This document shows positions 34,108 through 43,914 of a DNA stretch of 64,000 nt, piece after piece. The stretch spans positions 2,852,001-2,916,000 of the forward strand of contig CM062382.1 of assembly GCA_031310005.1 (NCBI GenBank), in the 5' to 3' direction. How positions within the stretch are numbered: the first letter of the stretch is position 1; every line of letters begins with the position of its first letter. The position numbers and the translations under genes are program-made. The notes beneath the pieces are model-generated. The model did no database searches and was not told the origin of the DNA. It saw only the letters and a program-made list of their open reading frames with translations. Origin of the DNA: Dactylellina haptotyla. Taxonomy: Eukaryota; Ascomycota; Orbiliomycetes; Orbiliales; Orbiliaceae.

Positions 34108-36254
34108 ATGGCAATATCCATACTAGATCTTCCGAACGAGATCCTTCTCGATATATTACACTATTTACCACAGAGTTTTATTACGAGCATAGTAGGTCCA
34201 CGATCCGCAGCCTGCTTGCCGTTTCGAAGGGTAGTCTCCGATCTATCGAAACTAATTCCGGTACTAGGGACCCCTCCCGCCAGCCTTACGGGGCGGCCTC
34301 AGTAGTATCTGCCGAGTGAATAAACGATTCAACGCGCTTGCTACCCCGCTGTTATATGAACATATTCACCTCGACTACGATGCTTTGTGGGAGGGTTGCC
34401 GTATTTTGAATGCCCTCGTGGGCCCAAATGCGGCCGTGCCTTTAAAAAGCCACTCAGGTTCAAAATTCATTCGAGAGGTCACAGTCTATGAATGCGCCGT
34501 AGACCTCTATCGCAGTAACCTGGATTGGGCTGCGAACATACACAGATGTATTGGTGAATTCATCCGCCAGATTGATGAAAATCAACTCACTTCCCTTTCT
34601 ATTCTGTATGTCACTCTAATATCCAATCAAACTCCGACTGGTCTCGGTTCCCGGCCTTCTCGAATATGAGTAGCAGCATTTGGCGGAGATCGTGAGACCG
34701 GAGCGGAGGGAAGGTCTACAAAACTAACAAGAGCTCATATGGGAAAAGAACCACCGATTACGACGCGTATAGCGAGCTTTTCTCAAATCAGAGAAATTTG
34801 AAGACCCTAAAGTTAAATTGCTCTTTCCCTGATGAACGTTTAGACAAAAAAATTGGAATAGATCGCGATTCCTTCAAACGATACAGAAAGTACCGAAGGT
34901 CAAAGAATTGGAGGACTTGGATGAGCCAGCTTGACCCCCCTATCCGCCAGTCCAGAAACTTCCATTCGCTCTCTTTTGAGGGGATACAGCTATATATGGA
35001 TATAATAACAATCACGCACCTGGAATTGATGCCTACACCGGTGGACTCCCTGACACGTCCTATCAAGCTCGAGATATCGTCTTCGAATGGATTTTCTTGC
35101 GAACCCCGAGGTTGGAACGCTAGCGACGGCCTTCTAAAGTGTCAGAGTAAAACCAAGCATTTCGCTTCAACGCTCAGGTCCTGCATGAAGAGTAGACCCT
35201 CGTTGAAAGAGCTCAATCTTTGGTTAACTGATATCCGAGATTTAAATCTGTACAGGGGAACCGTTCCTGAAACTCGCGATTGGGCGCAGGAGGGGCGCAC
35301 AGTTTTCGATATCATATTCTCGAATTTCTCGCCTGTGGATGTAGCCCTCGAGAAACTGACCTTGAATTCCTTTGATGAGGAGTCTTTCACAGTTTTCCCA
35401 TCTCGGTTTTTAGTCAATGTTACAGAGTTTACCATACACCCGTATGGTCAATATGAAGAATACATGGACGATTTCGTAGCAAGTTTACCCCGCAGCCTTA
35501 GGAAACTTCACATTAGTGTTATAACGGACAAGAATGTCACTCGTAGAGCTTTACTACGCCATCGAGATACGCTGGAAGTCCTCTGCCTCGAAAATTTGCT
35601 CTATTCCCACCCTTCCGCTGCGCATATAGTATTTTCTGAAGGCGATACGCCCCGTGATAACGCTCCTATCGACTGGGAGACACTCACTTCGGATAAATTC
35701 CCAAAACTCCGCGAAGTTGGAGCGCACCTTGCGCCTGGCGTTCTGCAAGAAGGACGGGTCGTACGTATTATCCCATCTCACCCCGCTGCCCTGTACGAAA
35801 TAAACAAGGCTAATCCATACAACGGTGTTGATAACACAAAAAGGGGAAGAATTTCAAATTTCTGCATGTTTTCATATCGTTCCACGATGATTACCTCAAA
35901 GGCGGCAGTCTTCACTCGTACGCAACCGAATCATTCAGCAGCATCTACAATTACAACAACAACTGGCTAAATCTGAGAGCAATGTCTTGCGGGGTATCAT
36001 CATCAAGCAGGATCTTCGGAGAGCCCGGTGGAACCGCTGTGTTTTTCCCCCATTTTCAAATCGGCACTGACGGCAAGAAAATTATGAAATGCATTGATGT
36101 GATGCCTCGCCAGGCGAAATACCTATTGCCGGATATCGAACTTCTTGACGAACACATGCGCCCTTTCGAAGACGATGTTCTTGGGGAAGGTTTCGCACCA
36201 GATGACCACAAAAGACGACCGCCTCGCTGGGGGCAACCTAGAAACACAGACTGA
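34108..36254 (+). CDS. F-box protein, paralogue A of a tandem pair
   Basis: Model: join(34108..34191, 34268..34605, 34749..35760, 35844..36254), 614 aa. An F-box occupies the N-terminus (ILDLPNEILLDILHYLP...GLSSICRVNKRFNALATPLLYEHI), split by the first intron. The body has irregular Leu-rich stretches (NLKTLKLNCSF, LKELNLWLTDI, LEKLTLNSF, LRKLHISVI, LEVLCLENL) that look like divergent LRRs. The C-terminal block ends with a conserved MPRQAKYLLPDIELLDE. Introns are phase 0, 2 and 0 (GTAGGT, GTATGT, GTACGT). The acceptors were set by alignment with paralogue B, which shares all three positions. F-box proteins recruit substrates to SCF ubiquitin ligases; the target is unknown. The frame breaks if the last intron is not removed. 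Confidence 0.82.
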
Positions 36255-36944
36255 CGTGAAATAGCCTTGGGTAGCTGATGGTTATCGACAAGGTACATGG
36301 AAAGCTGGTCAGCTAGCTAGAGGATCATGTTAATTCAGTTCTCAGTATGGCGGCGCAGCAGCCTTCTAGTTAGAAACAAATACAAATTGTTTATTTCGGG
36401 TCGGTGCAAAATAGAAACTTTGTCTTGATAGGCCTAGGTGGTAGTAAAATAGTAATTGGCGCGCGGACTGAATTGTCAGGTTTACCATTGTGTTGTTACC
36501 GATTGTATAATTGGTGTAAGGTAAGCCTATAAGGATCCAGATCCTGTAGCAATGTGATATCCAGATATCTGCTAGGAGTCTCAGTCCTTATAATGCGGAC
36601 TTTAAGTCTAATTTGATTAAATAGAAAGTCCAGCTTAGAGAGAAGAGATTTAACTAACCGCTTACATAATTAATAGGTACCGCTTGTACCTCAGGCGGGA
36701 AATATAGTACCTTTCTGAAGACTTGGCAGACACATCACGGCTGCGCATGTGGTAAGATTAAATGTATCTATATTCGCGTGGCTATAGATTGCTATTGTTA
36801 GATAGACTCACTGTCAAACTAAGTCCTCCCCGCATATTCGTACACTCGCACAGGCGCAACTTGAACCAAGTGCGCCCTACGCCCACCACAGCCAGCATTT
36901 AAACGTCTAAGTTCTGCCTTTTCGTTTCAACAGAAAACTTCACG
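36255..36944. other. AT-rich spacer between the F-box paralogues
   Basis: 690 bases with no gene. It holds the 3' flank of paralogue A and the promoter of paralogue B. Confidence 0.5.
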
Positions 36945-39095
36945 ATGCGAGCGTCAATTTTGTCTCTTCCCAACGAGATACTTCTAGATATCTTGGGGTA
37001 TCTCCCAAGAGATTTCATAACTAGCATAGTACAGTGCCCCTATGAAGAAATTTTTCAAATGCCGATGTTCTTATGTTCAACAAATATACTAAGGATTGTA
37101 TAGGAACCCGTCCAGCGTCCATTCCAGGGCAGCCTCTATAGCATCTGTTTGGCAAATAGACAGCTCAACCAGATTGCTCTCCCGCTGCTTTATGAGCACG
37201 TTCACATCGAGTATGAAGCGTTATCTAAACATTCTCGTATCTTGGATTGTCTTATCGGTCGTATTGATGCCCTCCGGTTGTCACAAAAGCACCCAGGCTT
37301 CAAGTTCATCCGCGACCTTAGCATATCCGACATTCAGTCTTCTGGAGAAATCCCCCTTCTTCGTTCAAATTGGGAGAAAGCAGCGCAAGAACCTATTATC
37401 AAATTCCTTCATCAAATTGATGAAAATCAACTCCGTTCGCTCTCCATAATGTGGGTAGTCGCTCAAGTATTTTCTTATCGACGTTTCTTATATACGCTAA
37501 TCAAACCATTCGCCTTCGGATGAAAAAAGATCCCGTAACAACGATTGCTATATTAGCAATCTAAGTCCCCAAACCCAACTTAGAAGTCTAAAGAGAATTC
37601 TTGGCCGCTATAGTCTTAAGACATTAAACCTACGAAATGATAAAACCGCCGTCCGCAAAATTCCTTGGAACGAAAAATTTCGATACGATGCAAGCAAACA
37701 GGCATGGATAGATCAGATCGGCGAAGCTATAAGGCAGGCCAAAGATTTAGATATTCTATCATTGCGGAATACAGAAATATCTCTATATACCATGATAGTT
37801 AAGCAATTCGATTTGACGAGGAAGCCAAAAACCTCTTCGACTCGGTTTCTCAGCCTGGTTTTGGAGTTGGATGTGCAAGGTATATGGTGTTGGCAACAAG
37901 GGGTTTATATTATACAGCCTGAGAAGGCTCCCTTTGCAATCCAGAAGTCTGCTGAATTGATCAGTGAATTTCTCTCTCTTCTCGCTTCGTATACAGATAG
38001 CAAATTCTGCTTGAGAGAATTATCCCTTCGTTGGGTCGCACGATTAGAAAAGAGTGACATCACTTCTATATTCAACCTAATCCTCTCAAGGTTTTCGACT
38101 GAACGTGCAGCCCTGCAGAAACTTACTCTCGACACCCAGAATGGTTTCGTTCCGTTCTCAATATTCCATTCCCAATATTTATCTCAGCTCACGGAGCTAT
38201 GTCTCTACTCTTCTGGATATGGATACTCTACAGAGTATATGCATGCTATCGAAACTCTACCCCAAAGCCTTAGAGTGCTTCGTATAGAGAGTGTCATTGG
38301 CAGAACATATATCAACCGTAGGGCGATCCTGCGTCATAAGGAAACCCTAGAGGTTCTTTGGTTGAGGCATGGCACTAACAATGACAGCGGTATCATCTGG
38401 CTGCCATCTGGCTGTGTCGGAGGCGGAATTGAGAGTAACAATGGCGGAAGTGGTAGTGAAAACAATGTGCTTGAAGTTTATGAGGATGGTGACAAGCAAA
38501 TAGATTGGGCCACACTCATATCTGATCAATTTCCAAAACTTCGCGAAGTGGCTGTGCCGCTTGCTGCAGAAACACTTAGAGTTGGTCTTGTTGTATGTTG
38601 GCCTTCCTATCTTTGTTCTCAATTTATTTCTCTGGCATTATTACCTTTGCTCCCTTCCTGGCATCCAGAAGCTCGGCTAACTCGAAACTCAAACAGGGAG
38701 AAAATTTTCGAATAGTCCGAATTTTTAACGGGCTAGACCCTAACTATCGTAAGCCCGATGGCCTACAATCTTATGTGACGGAGGTGTTCCACAATATCTT
38801 TAAAGTACCAAGGAAGCCAAATATTAAGGCGATTGCTTTCGGCTCGCCGAACGAGCGCGACTACTTGCCCATAGTTTCCTACATGATTGGAGCGGATGTG
38901 TTTTTCCCGAATCCGAAAACGCGCTCGAGGAGGAGTATGGTTATGAAATGTACCCGTATGACACCCCGACAGACGAGATATTTGTTGCCCGATGTTAGCA
39001 TCATTGGGGAGAATGAGCGTCCTCTTGGGATCAAAGATACGCTAGAGAATGAGGAACCCGCGGTCCTAAATCTCTATCCTGATTTCATCTGGTAA
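36945..39095 (+). CDS. F-box protein, paralogue B of a tandem pair
   Basis: Model: join(36945..37028, 37104..37450, 37530..38580, 38697..39095), 626 aa. The F-box reads ILSLPNEILLDILGYLP...GSLYSICLANRQLNQIALPLLYEHV, nearly superimposable on paralogue A. First exons are both 84 nt and end at FITSI. Shared blocks include KFIRDL (A: KFIREV), QIDENQLRSLS (A: QIDENQLTSLS), LRHKETLEVLWL (A: LRHRDTLEVLCL), IDWATLISDQFPKLREV (A: IDWETLTSDKFPKLREV) and the C-terminal LQSYVTEVF (A: LHSYATESF) plus MTPRQTRYLLPDVSIIGE. The last intron is 116 nt (GTTGGT...GGCTAACTC...AACAG). A Gly/Asn-rich insertion near 38400-38470 (ESNNGGSGSENN) is specific to this copy. The overall divergence points to an old duplication. 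Confidence 0.83.
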
Positions 39096-39640
39096 ACCAG
39101 ATGTCGTCCTGGGCCTGCGAAATTCCTAGAAAGAGGCAAAAGAAAAAAACAATATCGAATCGTGATAATCGTCGACATATTTAGATTATTTAAAGGAATA
39201 TATTAATAAAGCACGGACCTGATGATAGTATTGGAAACCAGTATGCATTTCGTCTTGGCTCGTAAACCATCCGGACGCACGAAGATTTCGTTTATTGAGG
39301 TTTCATGGGGAAACATTTCATATTATTAATATCAAAGCAGTTAGAATCTAGTTTAAGACTGGGGAAGAATGTGACCACTCGAGTACTCCGACGAAACCGA
39401 GAACATGTTGACGTTTAATGATACCTAAAGACAACGGCTCATTCTCTTCCGGTATTATCGAGGCGAAACCGACATTGCTTGCCATGATTCGCTAACAGCC
39501 TATTACAGATACTATTCAAAAGGATAATCAACTATTATTAAACTGGAGCTATACAGTTGAGGAATTCTAGAATATCGTAGTTTCATCCCCGCCTCGCCAC
39601 GAATTATAACCCTAACGTTCTTGTATCTTATTTAATATGA
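39096..39640. other. Convergent region between F-box paralogue B and RFA2
   Basis: AT-rich 3' flanks of converging genes. No gene, RNA or repeat is supported. Confidence 0.5.
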
Positions 39641-40733
39641 TTAAAAATCCATGCAGGCAATATGCTCGTCATCCTATCCTCCAAAGTAAGCCACTTGTAA
39701 CAAAAAACGGAAAAGAAAAAGGTAATCGGATAGAAACATACCATAGTCGTAAAACAGACACCATTCGACAAAAGTTCATCGACCGCCTTATAAGTCTCCG
39801 CGACAGGGAGTCCTGTATTCGTCGCAATAACCGAAATGTGCATCCCCTCGCTGCTATCTTTCCTGTTCTTCAAATGCGCATAAATCTTACGCGCAGCAGG
39901 CGAAATCCCAGGCGGCAGAATACTAGCCCCCGCACCCGCTGTATTACCTGCACCGCCCATATCCGTATCCCCGCCCGCCATACCACCCTGCTGGTACATC
40001 CCAGCGGCGCCGCCACCGGTATGCTTCGCCTGCATGGACTCCGGCGGCCCCCGTGTGAAATACAGGTGGACAGCGGTAGCCTCCAAGAAATGGCACTGGA
40101 TCTCGTTGAAGTCCGTGACGAGGGTGACGTGCTGGGTGCCAATGTTCTTCTTGTTGTTGAATTGTTTGATGTTACCTGTCACCCGGGCGTACGCGTTTAG
40201 TTCCAGCCCTTCAGCGCGGGTGGAGGTGCCGCCTCCCTCTTCGTCGTCCATGTCGCCGCCACCGGATCCTCTGTTGTTTTTGAATTGTTTGACTTCGATG
40301 GAGCCCGTGCCGTCTTCGAACTTGTATGTTGTGTTTGTTTCTAGGTCAGCGACGCTGCGGATTTGTGCGATGAAAGTGACGTTGCCGACTTCGCTGCCGT
40401 CGATTACGAAGGTGCTGTCATCGTGCGGCGATTGGGCGTCGATGATCTGCTTGATGGTGACGGGGCGGAGGGTATTTCTTGCGGCGGACTAACATGGAGG
40501 CGAAGGAGAGCTTAGTTAGCAGGTGAGAATGTGAGGAGAAGGTACGACGAAGATAGTACCTTTCCGGGACTTGCTTGACTGCCGCCCTGCGAGCCTGTAG
40601 GGTAGCCACCGCCTCCATAGGTACCGGTTTGGTAACCGCCATCGAATCCACCACCGTAACCTGCGTATGAGAGCTTCCAGTTAGCTCGTTGGAGCTACAG
40701 GTACCCCAGCACCCATGGTTCAAACTTACTCAT
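39641..40733 (-). CDS. RFA2: Replication protein A 32-kDa subunit (RPA2)
   Basis: Model: complement(join(39641..39673, 39742..40488, 40560..40660, 40730..40733)), 294 aa. Exon 1 is ATGA only. Exon 2 gives the Gly/Tyr-rich N-tail (SYGGGFDGGYQTG). Exon 3 carries the OB-fold: ARNTLRPVTIKQI, FVIDGSEVGNVTFIAQIRSV, TYKFEDGTGSIEVKQF, YARVTGNIKQFNNKKNIGTQHV. The C-terminal winged helix follows (ISPAARKIYAHLKN, GMHISVIATNTGLPVAETYKAVDELLSNG). The last exon is 33 nt and adds DDEHIACMDF. RPA32 binds single-stranded DNA with RPA70 and RPA14 in replication and repair. An acidic/Gly insert (GSGGGDMDDEEGGG) sits in the OB domain. Intron 3 must end at GGATAG to give the family-like C-terminus (TTMDDEHIA). 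Confidence 0.94.
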
Positions 40734-41185
40734 GTTGATTTTATGTGAGAAGAAGGTTAGGTATGAAGCTGAATAGGAAGCTGTAGACTACAGTGACTGC
40801 GAGACCGGAGAATGGATGCGAGGGTATCAGATATCGATGGGAATGGGAGGGCTCTCGTTGTAATGTGGTGGCAGGGTGAGTAACGTTTGGTGTTGTGTGT
40901 CGCCAAAAGGCACTTTACGCGCCGGGTTTTTTTTGGAGGGCGAAGGTTTTCGCGTTCAAAACAAGCGCCAAGACCAGACGGACTCCAACGGCGGGGCAGC
41001 AAACGCCAGAAGGAGGGGCACGGCAGCTAGCTACTCTTTCGGGGGCGAATGGGAAGCTTAGAGGTTTAGAATGTGTATGATTGCTACCTATAAAACTCCT
41101 ATATCACCTTTTATTGTCGAACTCCGAACCATTCTTTATTTTAAGGTACTATCCAAATCCAAATGCCTGCAGTCCGCTTCTCCTT
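40734..41185 (-). promoter_or_regulatory. RFA2 upstream region with E2F/MBF-like sites
   Basis: 452 bases between RFA2 and the end of the phosphatase gene, both on the minus strand. ACGCGC at 40916-40921 and TTTTCGCG at 40947-40954 resemble MBF/SBF or E2F-type G1/S elements, about 185-220 bases before the RFA2 ATG. Such short sites can occur by chance. The minus frame 40757-41002 is not a supported gene. Confidence 0.4.
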
Positions 41186-42168
41186 TCAGGCTTCCTGTAG
41201 CCATGGCTGTCTCCTCTCACGTTCCGGCAGCTCCACCGAGGATTTGTTGAAGGTCTCGATGTGGAACTCATTAATCACACGAGACCTGTTATTAGCCAGC
41301 CTTTTGTATTCAGCAAGCGTGCTAAATTGGGGGATAATGTCAGTGAGGTGTTTGGAATCAGGATTGGGAGCATGGGTAGCTAGCAGATCTTGCACATACG
41401 AGGCAATGCTCCAACTAAAACGTAAGAAGGTAAAGATTAGTGTCAGGGAGAATATCGGGGGAGAGCGTATGTTCATAAAACGCAGGTTTATTTTTTCCAT
41501 ACTTTTGCAGCCGCCTAAAGCATCCCATCACTGTACCAGTTCTATGTCTGCCCATGGTACATGATACCAGTATCCTCCCGTTTGATGCCTCCGCTAGAGC
41601 CTGGCTTCGCCGTCAGCTTCCTCTTTCAGCCCCAACCCCACAACCAGGACTCGGATTGCGCACTTTCAGAGCACCAATAATATTACGTTCCACGTCGGGC
41701 TCCCATGCCGTCGTGATCTCTCCGATGCCAAACCTCAATAGCTTGATGCCCTTCTCTTCCACAAACGAGAGAAACTCGGGAACTGGGTCTTCTTCAGCTG
41801 TATTCGGCAAAGAGCACAGCCAGTCCCGATTGAGACGGATTGCATGGTTTTGTCAGCCATTTACTCTTCCCACGGCCCATTTCGAGACATCGTATGCGGA
41901 CATAGATCAATGCAATGATGGCAAAAAGCAGAGGAATAGAAGACACTAACCCATCCAGATGACGGTGTCCAAGTTCAGATCGGTTACAAAGGGCAGATTG
42001 AGGGCGCGCGGGCCAGCGCTCCGAAACAGCCCTTCCTCGACCTACCACGACCACGGCCATGCCACATTAGCACCAGTAGACACTCCGAAGAAACGATGAG
42101 GGGAGAGCACTCACGCAAGCAAAGCTAAGCGGCGGCACCAGCTTCGAAGTGGCCTGCTGCGACGCCAT
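41186..42168 (-). CDS. OCA/Siw14-family atypical tyrosine phosphatase
   Basis: Model: complement(join(41186..41414, 41503..41600, 41664..41797, 41951..42041, 42115..42168)), 201 aa, five exons. Family blocks: LVPPLSFACVEEGLFRSAGP, LNLPFVTDLNLDTVIWM, EFLSFVEEKGIKLLRFGIG, and the catalytic loop [23 protein letters not shown] with Cys107 and Arg113 (CX5R). The tail has EYKRLANNRSRVINEFHIETF. The loop is CTMGRHR rather than Siw14's CNKGKHR. Yeast Siw14 cleaves inositol pyrophosphates and the Oca proteins act in oxidant-induced cycle arrest; which of these applies here is open. The 41601-41663 intron must end at GAAGCCAG, not the next TAG, to keep ALKALAEA in frame. Confidence 0.88.
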
Positions 42169-42449
42169 GATTTCCAGCGCGGGAGACCACCAGAATCGAA
42201 TGCGGTCCGGTGCGAATTCGTGCTGAGGTGTCGTGTGACAGAAATGCTCACCGCCGTTTGATTGGAGCGTGCCACTTTTATCGATAAGCCCGCCAAGCCG
42301 CCCGCCCACAACGCAGACCCGACAGTCCGGTACCGAGCAACAACGCCCCTTCAAAGTTTTTCTCTCCGACCGAACATAACATCAGACACCGCACCCCGTC
42401 GACAACCACCACGGCCCCCCGTCGGCCGAACCATGTTCCATAGGCCAAG
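42169..42449. promoter_or_regulatory. Divergent promoter of the phosphatase and uL23m genes
   Basis: The two start codons lie 281 bases apart on opposite strands. A tiny upstream frame (MFHRPR, 42433-42453) ends inside the uL23m start region and overlaps its ATG, so it could reduce uL23m translation. No TATA box is obvious. Confidence 0.6.
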
Positions 42450-43138
42450 ATGAAGAACATATATCTGTACTGCCCCGCACATATGCCTTCAATTGCCCGG
42501 TCAGGCGGGACCATCCAGCTAACAATCGTGTGTCCGGTGCAGCCCCAACTTCGTGATAGCCCTCATCCGCACCCCCAAGCTCCCGCCAAACTACGCCCAG
42601 TTCTCCGTCCCCCTCAGCTTCAACAAGCTCGATCTCAAAAACTACCTGAAGAACCTCTACGGCATCAATGCGCTCGGCATCAGGTCGTCCATCCGGCAGC
42701 AGGCCGTCGAGTTGACCTACAACAACAAGACCAGATCCTACGCCAGACGACGCTCCGAGAAGCGCATGACCGTCGAGTTGGCCGAGCCGTTCATCTGGCC
42801 CGAAGAACCCAAGGATCTCAGCAAGTACGATATATTCTCCGATCTTTACATCTTTCTTGGCGCTGTAGATTGTATTGCTGGTACGAGGCGTATGGACACT
42901 AACCTGTTTCTGCAGATTCGACAACAAACTGTACACCAACATCGAGAAATACAAGGAAGGCATCCGTGAGGAGACCTCCGACCAAGGCAGAGGCAGATGG
43001 CACGATAAGAGTATACGTGGGAAACTCGCGGAGGCGGTCAAGGAGCAACAAGCCCAGAAGGCCGGTGGATCAGCAGCAGCCAACAAGGAGGAACTCACAG
43101 AAGTGGATTTTGACGCCGCGACAAGAGATAAACCGTGA
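42450..43138 (+). CDS. Mitochondrial ribosomal protein uL23m (Mrp20-like)
   Basis: Model: join(42450..42466, 42543..42824, 42916..43138), 173 aa. The uL23m core is clear: IYLPNFVIALIRTPKLPPNYAQFSVPLSFNKLDLK, YLKNLYGINALGIRSSI, RRSEKRMTVELAEPFIWPEEPKDLSKFDNKLY. It is a large-subunit protein near the mitoribosome exit tunnel. Intron 1 (GTACTG...CAGCTAAC...GTGCAG) joins IYL to PNF. Intron 2 (GTACGA...TTTCTGCAG) joins LSK to FDN. The start ATG 42450 is the only one after an in-frame TAG at 42441, giving just five residues before the core. No mitochondrial presequence is visible, so either targeting is internal or an upstream exon was missed (a CCATAG acceptor lies at 42437-42443). Confidence 0.85.
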
Positions 43139-43914
43139 TCATGGGTGTATTGAGAAGTTGAATTGTGGGATTATCAGAGAGAGTTGTCGGCTTGCGCGGC
43201 TTGTATATATGCGATTGTACGATATCACCAGTTTTATGGTTGTATTTATTATTAAATACCTAGAGTTTAGAATCTTGGCATTTCTGCCTTTTTTAACACT
43301 AATTTGTCCTGTTACTGAGCCGAGATAACCGAAATACTGGCTTCGCAGCTACGTATATGCTACTATTCTCACTAACACTACAGCCAGATAGTGATAAATA
43401 TATACTTAGGTAGGACGCAATCTAGGTCGATGGATACACTCTATTCCCTTCCACTTTCTTCTCGGGCCTTTGAAATATACATTTTCATCTTAATTATAAG
43501 GAAATCTAATCTACCTTGGTACCTTTGTAACTATACTATAATTATGTCTAATATTATCTCTATATCTATACTGCGCATGCGGAAACCATCTGAACATCCA
43601 CTGCATTCAGATTGGTATAGAAATATTTAAGCAATGAATACACTACATTACTGTTCGATGTCTATTTTCAAGGTTCAATTCATACTTGATATCGCTCTGT
43701 CGTAATCAGGGGACGAATCAGACAATTGGAAGGCATGCGTTGCGTGGTATTTTTGTTGCCGTCGCCGATTGGGGCATTGTGTGGATGTCCAACATTAACG
43801 CGTCTTCCTCGGCGGCTTCAATATCACGATCTTGCGACCCGCGAAGAAACACCGAATAGCAACAGCACCTCGTCCCCAAGAGTACCTTCGCTCCAGCAGC
43901 CCGAATTCACCACC
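43139..43914. other. Intergenic region between uL23m and POL32
   Basis: 3' flank of uL23m, then the POL32 promoter. No gene is supported. An ATG at 43735 is in frame with POL32 with no stop, but it would add 60 non-conserved residues. Confidence 0.5.
43798..43803 (+). promoter_or_regulatory. ACGCGT (MCB-like) site upstream of POL32
   Basis: A perfect MluI cell-cycle box lies 112 bases before the POL32 ATG. In fungi MBF binds ACGCGT to drive S-phase genes, which would suit POL32. A 6-base palindrome is expected many times by chance in 64 kb, so this is suggestive only. Confidence 0.35.

Noticed and set aside
42382-43098. 238-codon minus-strand frame over uL23m
   Set aside because: It overlaps well-supported uL23m exons and introns and has no domain.
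43735-43914. Upstream in-frame ATG extending POL32 by 60 residues
   Set aside because: The extension is not like Pol32 N-termini, which begin close to the YTSFLA motif, and it would include the likely promoter.
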